Positions 1 to 5,132 of a stretch of 5,132 bases of DNA are shown piece by piece. Within the stretch, counting starts at the first letter, position 1. Each line of letters opens with the position of its first letter. The stretch covers positions 4,994 to 10,125 of the forward strand of contig VXTA01000062.1 of NCBI GenBank assembly GCA_009837685.1. Reading direction: 5' to 3'. This DNA is from Chloroflexota bacterium. Its GTDB lineage: Bacteria; Chloroflexota; Dehalococcoidia; Lucifugimonadales; Lucifugimonadaceae. Under the pieces are notes generated by a model. That model was not told the DNA's origin. It did not search any database and worked only from the letters and a program-made list of their open reading frames with translations. The position numbers were made by a program, and so were the translations under genes.

Positions 1-59
1 ACGGAGTCAGCCACCACCAAGCGATGCGCATCCTCCACGACGAGATGGCGCGCGGTTAA
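1..59 (+). CDS. C-terminal tail of an unidentified small protein (5' partial)
   Basis: Reading from base 3, an open frame gives GVSHHQAMRILHDEMARG and stops at TAA (57-59). The other two forward frames give less protein-like sequence here. The tail is amphipathic and has the H-x-x-A-M-x-x-L pattern common at the C-termini of small type II antitoxins (Phd, RelB or ribbon-helix-helix types). Eighteen residues cannot prove a family, so no function is assigned. It lies on the same strand as fic, 151 bases upstream. If it is an antitoxin gene, its toxin partner would be expected to the left of the window, because nothing coding lies between it and fic. Alternatively it is the end of an unrelated gene or chance reading frame. 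Confidence 0.4.
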   Translation, partial: GVSHHQAMRILHDEMARG

Positions 60-76
60 TCGTCTCCCATAAACCA

Positions 77-120
77 ATGCGGAGAATAGACACCTTAATC
101 TCCGCATAATTGCGGATTTT
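77..120 (+). repeat. Operator-like module A, diverged copy of the fic start region
   Basis: This stretch contains, in order, ATGCGGAGAATA (77-88), TAAT (96-99 region), TCCGCAT (101-107) and TTGCGGA (110-116). The same elements in the same order and spacing occur at 180-220 around the fic start. Aligning 77-116 with 180-220 gives 31 identical columns of 41, including one single-base gap. The 7 bases between ATGCGGAGAATA and the TAAT are wholly different, so the shared blocks look selectively kept. At the position of the fic ATG this copy has AAT, and in place of TATAAT it has CTTAAT. It therefore looks like a duplicated promoter/operator that has lost its start codon, or an auxiliary repressor site. 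Binding by a protein is inferred. Confidence 0.6.
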
Positions 121-175
121 AGTGCCTAGATGCGCTGTTCTGCGCATAATTCAGCATTTTTTGCGGAGATTAAGG
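93..175. repeat. Perfect 14-bp inverted repeat with 55-base interior
   Basis: CCTTAATCTCCGCA at 93-106 is exactly matched by its reverse complement TGCGGAGATTAAGG at 162-175. Each arm is separated by four bases from a 12-base direct repeat ATGCGGAGAATA on its outer side (77-88 and 180-191). The interior holds a further palindrome (101-116, sharing the left arm) and a degenerate repeat (141-160). As DNA this could be a pair of distant operators able to support looping. As RNA it could form a long stem. It is 83 bp overall with no clear target-site duplication, so a miniature transposable element is less likely. Confidence 0.6.
101..160 (+). repeat. Two imperfect 20-base direct repeats, each with T run
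   Basis: Bases 101-120 and 141-160 match at 16 of 20 positions, and the period is 40. The first copy is a tight palindrome, TCCGCA-TAAT-TGCGGA, followed by TTTT. The second is degenerate (TGCGCATAATTCAGCA) and is followed by six T. A further ATGCGC/GCGCAT inverted pair (130-135 / 142-147) overlaps the second copy. The most economical reading is a third, decayed version of the operator module. The hairpin plus T run at 101-120 could also act as a weak intrinsic terminator for the gene ending at 59, although the stem is only six base pairs. Confidence 0.45.
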
Positions 176-196
176 ACTGATGCGGAGAATATCAGA

Positions 197-202
197 TATA
201 AT
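197..202 (+). promoter_or_regulatory. Candidate -10 box (TATAAT) for fic
   Basis: A perfect TATAAT ends 8 bases before the fic ATG, so transcription would be expected to begin at or within a few bases of that ATG. No good -35 hexamer is seen at 16-19 bases spacing, and there is no extended -10 TG. The promoter may therefore be weak or rely on bound protein. The box sits between two inverted TGCGGA half-sites, which suits repression. Confidence 0.5.
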
Positions 203-203
203 A

Positions 204-220
204 TCCGCATATGTTGCGGA
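204..220. promoter_or_regulatory. Palindrome over the fic start codon
   Basis: TCCGCATATGTTGCGGA is an inverted repeat with perfect 6-bp arms and a 5-base spacer that contains the fic ATG. The equivalent palindrome in module A (101-116) has a 4-base spacer. It may be a protein-binding site. In a longer transcript it could also form a small hairpin that hides the start codon. Confidence 0.5.
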
Positions 221-1329
221 GAATATACATCCACGAACACCCCGATTGGCCGAACTTCAGCTGGCGAGAAGCCGAAATCATCGATCTCCTCGCCAACGTC
301 CGGCATCTACAAGGCATGCTCTTAGGCCGCATGGAGGCGGTCGGATTCGACCTGCGATTGGAAGCCGAACTCGAGGCGTTCACCGACAGCGTCATCAAGA
401 CGAGCGAGATCGAAGGCGAAATCCTAAACCCTCAATCCGTCCGGTCATCCGTCGCCTCGCGCCTCGGAGTCGACATCGGCGGTGTCGCGCCCCGCGATCG
501 TAACGTCGAGGGCATCGTCGACATCACCATGGATGCAACGATGAATTGCGACGAACCTCTGACCCAAGCGCGTCTATTCGGTTGGCACGCATCACTGTTC
601 CCGACCGGGTGGAACGGATTGAGGTCAGTTACGCCGGGGGCGTGGCGAGCAATCGAGCACGGCGCGATGCAGGTCGTTTCAAGTCGCGGCGGCCGCGAAA
701 TCATCCACTTCGAAGCCCCGGACGCAACCAAGGTCGACCAAGAGATGCAGTCGTTCATAACGTGGATCAACTCGCACAGCAACGCTGACGGCGTCATCAA
801 GGCCGCGATCGCCCACCTGTGGTTCATCACCATCCACCCCTTCGACGACGGCAACGGCCGCATCGCCAGAGCGGTCTCCGATTTGGCCCTGGCTCGATCA
901 GACGGTGTCCAGCAACGCTTCTACAGCATGTCGTCCCAGATCCGCCAAGAGCGGTCGGACTACTACGAGATATTGGAGCGAACACAGAAAGGCACGACGG
1001 ACATCACACCGTGGATGCACTGGTTCATCTCTTGCCTCGGACGTTCCCTCGAAAGCGCGCGCGACACCCTTGCGTCAACGATTGCCAAGACAGAATATTG
1101 GGACAGCATCGCCGAGGTCCAGTTGAATCAAAGGCAAATCAAGGTTCTCAAGCGTCTCGTCAACGGATTCGAAGGGAAGATGACCACCACTAAGTGGGCC
1201 AGAATGACGAGGGCCTCCCAAGACACCGCCTTGAGAGACATCACTGATCTAATCGAGAAGGGGATACTTGAGCGCAGCGCTTCGGGTGGGCGCAGCACTA
1301 GCTATTCGCTGATCAACTCGGCGGCGTAA
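211..1329 (+). CDS. Fic-family AMPylator (class II, DUF4172-type N-terminus, C-terminal winged helix)
   Basis: This 372-residue protein is a Fic-fold enzyme, a family that usually transfers AMP from ATP to Ser, Thr or Tyr side chains of target proteins. The N-terminus (about 1-85, with the HPDWPNFSW motif at 10-18) resembles DUF4172. T64-S-E-I-E68-G69 fits the inhibitory (S/T)xxxE(G/N) helix of class II Fic proteins, with E68 the expected inhibitory glutamate. The flap is near 160-170 (GREIIHFEAP). The active site HPFDDGNGR (209-217, followed by R220) is intact, with H209 as the catalytic histidine. Residues 304-368 form a winged helix: TTKWARMTRASQDTALRD, then the conserved GGRSTSY wing. An in-frame TAA at 199-201 and the position of the WP motif make ATG 211 the only sensible start, yet no Shine-Dalgarno sequence precedes it. 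A leaderless mRNA is likely. The upstream TGCGGA array suggests autoregulation (inferred). The target protein is unknown. Confidence 0.93.
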   Translation: MLRRIYIHEHPDWPNFSWREAEIIDLLANVRHLQGMLLGRMEAVGFDLRLEAELEAFTDSVIKTSEIEGEILNPQSVRSSVASRLGVDIGGVAPRDRNVEGIVDITMDATMNCDEPLTQARLFGWHASLFPTGWNGLRSVTPGAWRAIEHGAMQVVSSRGGREIIHFEAPDATKVDQEMQSFITWINSHSNADGVIKAAIAHLWFITIHPFDDGNGRIARAVSDLALARSDGVQQRFYSMSSQIRQERSDYYEILERTQKGTTDITPWMHWFISCLGRSLESARDTLASTIAKTEYWDSIAEVQLNQRQIKVLKRLVNGFEGKMTTTKWARMTRASQDTALRDITDLIEKGILERSASGGRSTSYSLINSAA

Positions 1330-1375
1330 TAACCCGTCCTGTGCCATCCACCCCGCCGGATTGACGGCATTTGAC

Positions 1376-2137
1376 TTACTGGCTGCTCGGCATCTTCGAG
1401 TAGATGTGGTGCGCCAGACGCCCAATCGGCATCGATTGCAGCCACACCTTGCCATGCCCTTGCAACGTAGCTAGGAACAACCCTTCGCCTCCTGCCAGCA
1501 TCGATTTCAGATTGCCGGCACGCTGGATGTCGTACTCGATGCCCTCTTGGAAGGCGACGATGCAGCCGGAGTCTACGCGCAGTCGTTCACCTTGCAAATC
1601 CCGCTCGATGATGGTGCCGCCAGCGGACATGAAGATGTGTCCGTTCCCTTGGACTTTTTGCAGGATGAAACCCTCTCCGCCGAAGAATCCGGCTCCAAGG
1701 TTCCTTTGGAACGCGACCGTGATCCCAGTGTCGCCAGAACCGCACAGGAAGGCGTCTCGTTGGGCTAAAACTGTGCCGCCCAAACCGCCAAGGTCGATCG
1801 ACACGATCTTGCCCGGAGCCTCCGACGAGAAAGCTACGATCTGGTTCTGATTGCTGGCGTTCTGGAAATGCGTGACAAAGATGCTCTCGCCTGCCAGCAT
1901 CCGAGCACCCGCGTTCATGATGCCGCCAAGCAATCCTCCACCACCGCCACCGGGGCGTTTGCCCATCTTCGACTCGAACTCGATGCCCGGCTCCATGTAC
2001 ATCATCGCACCCGCTTCGCCAATAATCTCTTCGCCCGGAGCAAGCCGGATCTCAAGCATCTGCAAATCGTCGCCGATGATGCGGTACTGGAAGTTCCCAG
2101 CACTCATGACATCTGTCGCCTCGTTGGTGTAGCGCAT
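1376..2137 (-). CDS. AIM24 / TIGR00266 family protein
   Basis: The 253-residue product has the typical length and repeated beta-strand pattern of the AIM24 (DUF124, TIGR00266) family, a TRAP-like beta-sandwich fold. In yeast, Aim24 is linked to mitochondrial organisation. The bacterial role is not established. Recognisable blocks are GEEIIGEAGAMMYM (35-48), a glycine-rich run RPGGGGGGLLGG (61-72), GESIF (83-87), QRDAFLCG (126-133), GFFGGEGFILQ (150-160), VDSGCIVAFQEGIEYDI (188-204) and GGEGLFLATLQGHG (216-229). No signal peptide or membrane segment is apparent, so it is probably cytoplasmic. The start is uncertain. ATG at 2137 has AAAGGA about 12 bases upstream, while the in-frame ATG at 2107 (residue 11, before the conserved FQYRIIGDDLQ) has GAGG 11 bases upstream and gives a more family-like N-terminus. 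It converges with fic and diverges from the DUF1330 gene. Confidence 0.9.
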   Translation of the reverse strand: MRYTNEATDVMSAGNFQYRIIGDDLQMLEIRLAPGEEIIGEAGAMMYMEPGIEFESKMGKRPGGGGGGLLGGIMNAGARMLAGESIFVTHFQNASNQNQIVAFSSEAPGKIVSIDLGGLGGTVLAQRDAFLCGSGDTGITVAFQRNLGAGFFGGEGFILQKVQGNGHIFMSAGGTIIERDLQGERLRVDSGCIVAFQEGIEYDIQRAGNLKSMLAGGEGLFLATLQGHGKVWLQSMPIGRLAHHIYSKMPSSQ

Positions 2138-2335
2138 TTGTGGAACCGGTCCTTTCGAGATTAGAGATTACCTATCGGTAGAGACTTCATATCCGTACTT
2201 ATAAAATCTACGATCACGCGAAATTATGAGATTGTTGGCAACCGTACAGCGATTCATCAGCGCCCTCGACAACGGACGCATCCTGCCGCGACCCGGTAAC
2301 ATCGTTCTTACAAAACCGAGAAAGCGGAGCGTGCA
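2138..2335. other. Divergent intergenic region between the AIM24-family and DUF1330 genes
   Basis: This 198-base gap must contain promoters for both flanking genes. An AT-rich patch at about 2200-2227 includes TATAAA (2200-2205), which could serve as a -10 element for the rightward gene, but no convincing -35 partner was found on either strand. A short palindrome, ACCGGT (2145-2150), lies just upstream of the leftward gene. No TGCGGA hexamer like those before fic is present here. Open frames crossing the gap show no family likeness and are not called. Confidence 0.35.
2326..2329 (+). promoter_or_regulatory. Ribosome binding site of the DUF1330 gene
   Basis: GGAG, within GCGGAGC, lies 6 bases before the ATG at 2336. 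This is good Shine-Dalgarno spacing and supports that start. It also shows that this genome uses Shine-Dalgarno leaders, which contrasts with the fic start. Confidence 0.6.
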
Positions 2336-2623
2336 ATGGCTGCATACGTGATAACAGATGTAGAGATCACCGATTCGGAGATGTTCGCCGAGTTTCGAGA
2401 GCGGCTGGATCCAACCATTGCGGCCCATGGCGGCACATTCATCGTAAGGGGCGAGAACATCACGGTCGTCCAGGGTGACTGGCATCCGAGACGCATAGCG
2501 ATGATCGAATTTCCAAATCTCAAAGCCGCCAACTCATGGTTACATTCCTCCGAGTTTGGCGCACTCCGAGAGATTCTGGATAAATCCTCTAACACCAACC
2601 TCGTAATCGTTGACGGGATTTAG
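2336..2623 (+). CDS. DUF1330 family protein (small ferredoxin-like fold)
   Basis: The 95-residue product matches the DUF1330 pattern over its full length. It has an N-terminal strand AAYVITDVEITD (2-13), a helix with F17/F20, then AHGGTFIVRG (30-39), a strand ending in QGDW with P51-R-R (46-53), IEFPNL (57-62), a helix with SSEFGALREI (71-80) and a terminal strand NLVIVDGI (88-95). The family adopts a dimeric alpha/beta-barrel (ferredoxin-like) fold, like small monooxygenases such as YciI or ABM proteins. No enzymatic reaction is established for it, so none is assigned. There is no signal peptide, and it is probably cytoplasmic. The gene is monocistronic: it diverges from the AIM24-family gene and converges with lhr, whose stop lies 51 bases beyond its own. 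Confidence 0.9.
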   Translation: MAAYVITDVEITDSEMFAEFRERLDPTIAAHGGTFIVRGENITVVQGDWHPRRIAMIEFPNLKAANSWLHSSEFGALREILDKSSNTNLVIVDGI

Positions 2624-2674
2624 AACAAATCGAGAGCTGTCGCACCGATCGCAACCGGTCAACGACTGCATCCA

Positions 2675-5132
2675 TCAACCCTGACTGCTGATCACCGTCT
2701 TTGGCAGGTTCAACGCATCGATCACCATGTTCGGATAATCCCGTCGGAATCCGACTCTGGAAAGCATTTCCGCGGCTGATGAAGCGATCACGGGTTCGCC
2801 GTTCCATTCGCCTATAACCACGCGCCTCGTCGTCGATGTCTGCGCGATCACACGCACCAAAGCTCGTATCCCTTCCTCGATCACCGCGTCCGATGCATCA
2901 CCGGTCACGATACGCGCTCCGTTCGAGTAAGCCACCATCACTGGAGATCCACCTGAGAACGCCACACGGGTGCTCGAATTGCGACTGAAATCCAGCAGAC
3001 CAGATTCCGCCTCGTTGGAGACGGATGCCAACCTACGGTCAAAGATGTACATAGGATCGGTAGCCGTAACTACCAATGGCACTGTATCCCCGTCTCGCCG
3101 CCCCGCGGATCGCATCGTATCGACAAATTCGACGCTTGCGAATTGGACTCCGGGAAGTCCGTTGACGAAGTAACCGCGACGGACTACGCCGCGCAGTTCC
3201 ATCAGATTCAGCGCGTTGTAGATCGATCGCCAATCCCAACCCAATTGGTCGATCTCAATAGCGCGCCGAGTAACGACGCCATGCCGCCTCAAAAGCGCTT
3301 CCGCACGCTTGTCCGCAAGCTGTGCTTCGCCCAACTCGGGGCCCAAGAATGAAAACCGGGACGTGGCAGACCAGTTGACTCCGGGCGCCAAGACGTTCTG
3401 TGCCTCACGAAAACGATGAGCGAATTGCCGCCGCTCTACCGAACGTGATCGGAAATGTCGAGACCGGTTTCTAGGACCACTGTCCATTGCTGGACTCACC
3501 GCACGCATTGCCGTCGAGTTCGATATCGCCATCGCCGCACGCCAAGAATCGCCAGTGATCAGACCCGCCAATGCCAAGTCGCGTATAGCGGTTGCCAACT
3601 CGGAAGGCGTCATGCCCGGCATTCCCGCAAGAATAGTCTCGGAATCGACAACGCCTTCACTAACTATGAACTCGTACACACGCCCCGCTTCTGCCGTTAC
3701 ACCTTCGGCACCTGCCAGCATCTTCTCCACTGTTGCACTTGGCAGATACGCCCGAGCGTCTCCGGCGCGAACCAGCGCGACACTTCGAGCACCTTCCGAT
3801 TCGCCCTGGCAGAACACCCATGCAAACTCACCGTCCTTCACCACTCGGTCTAGATCAACGCTTTTGAACCCTTCGACACGCGCGGGCAATACATCCCGCG
3901 CCCAATGCTGAACCGGAATCGAGACGCCCTGCAGCACATCCAACGCATCGACGGTCGCGTCGCTACCGGAATCATCGGTAGCGCCCACGATTCCATGCAG
4001 TTGCAACATCGCAGCTTGGTATCGCAGAGGATCGGATGGTCGCACTTCTGATCGGAGGATCGAAAGAGTGCGCTCCTGAATCCGAGCCAACGTTGACAAG
4101 TCCAACCACTCCTCCACTCCTTCATCCCTGAAATAACCCTTCGCGGCTTGGGAATCCGCCAACATTTCCTCCAATGCGTCACGTAGCGGCTCAGACGCGA
4201 TTGGATACCGCGCCTGCAAAACTCCAACCGACACCGGGCCGCTGCGAGCCAGATATCTTGCCACTACTCGCCTAACGGCGCCGTAGTCGCACGGATCCGC
4301 AATCGCCTGTCGATACTCTTCAGCAAGGCTAGCCGCGACCCATCTCGATTCGTTCGATCCATCAACTTCGAACTCGACACGCTCCGCCCTGCCCTGCGAT
4401 TCCAGATCCGTAATCCAACCTTCCCATCCATCCTCGCTACGCTCCGCGATCTCGTCGTACGACAGATCGCCTAGCTCGCTCAACAACTGCGCCAACTCGG
4501 TCTCGGTTCTCGCCCTCATCCCAACTGCCGTGCGTCCTGCCAGCGACGAAACGTCGTCTATAGCCTCGGATCTTAACAATCCCGCCGCTTCGGGATTCCG
4601 GAACAACTGGGCCAGCGCCTCTCGGTCGATGTTGAGCGATTGCAGCCCGCGTTCCGCCTTCGGCGTGTCCCACTGGTACATCCAGAAATCGATGAAATTG
4701 TGCTCCAAAGACCTCGCAACCGGAGATGGCACGTCAGACTCGACGAACTTGACCTCGATTGCTCCCGACTGGACTCGCTCCAAAACTCCCTCCAAACCCG
4801 GCATGTCCATGTAGTCCTCAAGCGCGTCACGATAAGACTCCAACACGATCGGGAAATCAGGGAACGACTTCGCGATCGCCAGTAGGTCCTTCGAGCGTAG
4901 CCGTTGCAACCAAAACGGTGTCCTACGAAACTGCCCCAGACTCGGCAACAGGAGTGCCCGATATGCGTTCTGCCGGAATACCGCGCCGAACAGCGGCGAA
5001 TCGATCATGCCCTCCAAGACGCGTTCCTTCACCACTTCTCCCGACATTTCTCCGATGAACTCGATGCTCGCGCCCTGCGGCAACCTGAACATGAACCCGT
5101 CGTCCGAGACCTGCACCTCCGGTTCGATCTTC
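2675..5132 (-). CDS. lhr: Lhr-type large helicase, C-terminal 819 codons (5' partial)
   Basis: The frame is open to the window edge. A GTG at 5114-5116 is in frame but is not a real start, because the codons before it (reading KIEPE) continue the protein. Lhr is a superfamily 2 ATP-dependent 3'-to-5' DNA helicase of about 1,500 residues, linked to DNA repair. Numbering from the GTG, Lhr hallmarks are LLLPSLGQFRRTPFWLQRLR (55-74), SKDLLAIAKSFPDFPIVLES (75-94), MPGLEGVLERVQSG (105-118), VPSPVARSL (129-137) and the DTPKAERGLQSLNIDREAL block (150-168). Further on come DALDVLQGVSIP (390-401), VLPARVEGF (409-417), KRAEALLRRHGVVTRR (603-618), a winged helix ending RRGYFVNGLPGVQFA (646-660), and TATDPMY (684-690). 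The RecA-like motor motifs lie outside the window. E. coli Lhr has been reported to carry uracil-DNA glycosylase activity in its C-terminal domain; whether that holds here is untested. No frameshift or internal stop is seen. The stop is TGA. Confidence 0.92.
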   Translation of the reverse strand, partial: KIEPEVQVSDDGFMFRLPQGASIEFIGEMSGEVVKERVLEGMIDSPLFGAVFRQNAYRALLLPSLGQFRRTPFWLQRLRSKDLLAIAKSFPDFPIVLESYRDALEDYMDMPGLEGVLERVQSGAIEVKFVESDVPSPVARSLEHNFIDFWMYQWDTPKAERGLQSLNIDREALAQLFRNPEAAGLLRSEAIDDVSSLAGRTAVGMRARTETELAQLLSELGDLSYDEIAERSEDGWEGWITDLESQGRAERVEFEVDGSNESRWVAASLAEEYRQAIADPCDYGAVRRVVARYLARSGPVSVGVLQARYPIASEPLRDALEEMLADSQAAKGYFRDEGVEEWLDLSTLARIQERTLSILRSEVRPSDPLRYQAAMLQLHGIVGATDDSGSDATVDALDVLQGVSIPVQHWARDVLPARVEGFKSVDLDRVVKDGEFAWVFCQGESEGARSVALVRAGDARAYLPSATVEKMLAGAEGVTAEAGRVYEFIVSEGVVDSETILAGMPGMTPSELATAIRDLALAGLITGDSWRAAMAISNSTAMRAVSPAMDSGPRNRSRHFRSRSVERRQFAHRFREAQNVLAPGVNWSATSRFSFLGPELGEAQLADKRAEALLRRHGVVTRRAIEIDQLGWDWRSIYNALNLMELRGVVRRGYFVNGLPGVQFASVEFVDTMRSAGRRDGDTVPLVVTATDPMYIFDRRLASVSNEAESGLLDFSRNSSTRVAFSGGSPVMVAYSNGARIVTGDASDAVIEEGIRALVRVIAQTSTTRRVVIGEWNGEPVIASSAAEMLSRVGFRRDYPNMVIDALNLPKTVISSQG

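Larger units (their letters stand above)
180..225 (+). promoter_or_regulatory. Operator-like module B covering fic promoter and start codon
   Basis: ATGCGGAGAATA (180-191) and TCCGCAT (204-210) face each other as an inverted pair with 7-bp perfect outer arms (180-186 / 204-210), centred near base 195. The promoter -10 box lies inside. A third site, TTGCGGAGAATA (214-225), lies within the first codons of fic, so residues 2-5 of the protein are encoded by operator sequence. TGCGGA half-sites are at 181 (+), 204 (-) and 215 (+), spaced 23 and 11 bases. Module A has 23 and 10. A protein bound here would cover the promoter and the start codon, so repression is the likely outcome. The binder is unknown; the winged helix of Fic itself is the obvious candidate. 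Confidence 0.6.

Noticed and set aside
93..175. Miniature inverted-repeat transposable element
   Set aside because: The arms are made of the same TGCGGA motif as the other operator copies, and no clear target-site duplication flanks it. A regulatory array explains it better.
180..503. Open frame starting at ATGCGGAGAATATC (107 codons), overlapping the fic start in another frame
   Set aside because: Its start is the operator repeat, and its product is Arg/Pro-rich shadow sequence of the well-supported fic frame with no family likeness.
1330..1375. Possible bidirectional terminator between fic and the AIM24-family gene (GCCG/CGGC at 1355-1358 / 1365-1368)
   Set aside because: The stem is only 4 bp with a 6-base loop and no T run, too weak to call.
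2168..2485. Minus-strand open frame (105 codons) across the divergent gap and the DUF1330 gene
   Set aside because: It runs antisense to a clear DUF1330 gene and shows no conserved pattern.
2608..2664. Inverted repeat CGTTGAC / GTCAACG spanning the DUF1330 stop and the gap to lhr
   Set aside because: Seven-base arms with a 43-base loop and no T tract; expected by chance at this size.
5114..5116. GTG as the start of the lhr fragment
   Set aside because: The frame stays open to the window edge, and the content begins in the middle of an Lhr protein whose helicase motor must lie upstream.

Overview
The window holds four real genes plus the 3' tail of a fifth. Base composition is moderately GC-rich (by eye, not counted), except for an AT-richer stretch at about 77-227. 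The order is: tail of a short unidentified gene (+), a Fic-family AMPylator gene (+), an AIM24/TIGR00266-family gene (-), a small DUF1330 gene (+), and the 3' half of an lhr-type large helicase gene (-), which runs off the right edge. No RNA gene, CRISPR array, transposase or phage gene was seen. Taxonomy cannot be fixed from this sequence. Full-length Lhr, AIM24 and DUF1330 proteins together with a probably leaderless Fic mRNA would fit an actinobacterium or a Chloroflexota-like environmental bacterium, but this is a weak inference.

Left part (1-1329): after the short partial gene ends at 59, the 150-base gap before fic is densely structured. It carries seven exact TGCGGA/TCCGCA hexamers, arranged as two copies of one module (77-120 and 180-225; 31 of 41 aligned columns identical over 77-116 and 180-220). 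There is also a more degenerate partial copy (about 130-160) and a perfect 14-bp inverted repeat (93-106 / 162-175). The second module contains a perfect TATAAT and the fic start codon itself, so promoter, operator and start overlap. The Fic protein has an N-terminal DUF4172-like region, a class II inhibitory motif, an intact HPFDDGNGR active site and a C-terminal winged helix. The simplest reading is an autoregulated Fic gene whose winged helix binds the TGCGGA array. That link is inferred, not shown.

Middle part (1330-2623): fic and the AIM24-family gene converge across 46 bases. The AIM24-family gene and the DUF1330 gene diverge from a 198-base gap that must hold both promoters. Neither protein has a firmly assigned biochemical role.

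Right part (2624-5132): an lhr gene is read leftward and converges on the DUF1330 gene across 51 bases. Only the last 819 codons are present: the end of the Lhr core and the C-terminal domain. The helicase motor motifs lie outside the window. The four genes do not form an operon. Each neighbouring pair is convergent or divergent, apart from the leading partial gene and fic, which are in tandem.
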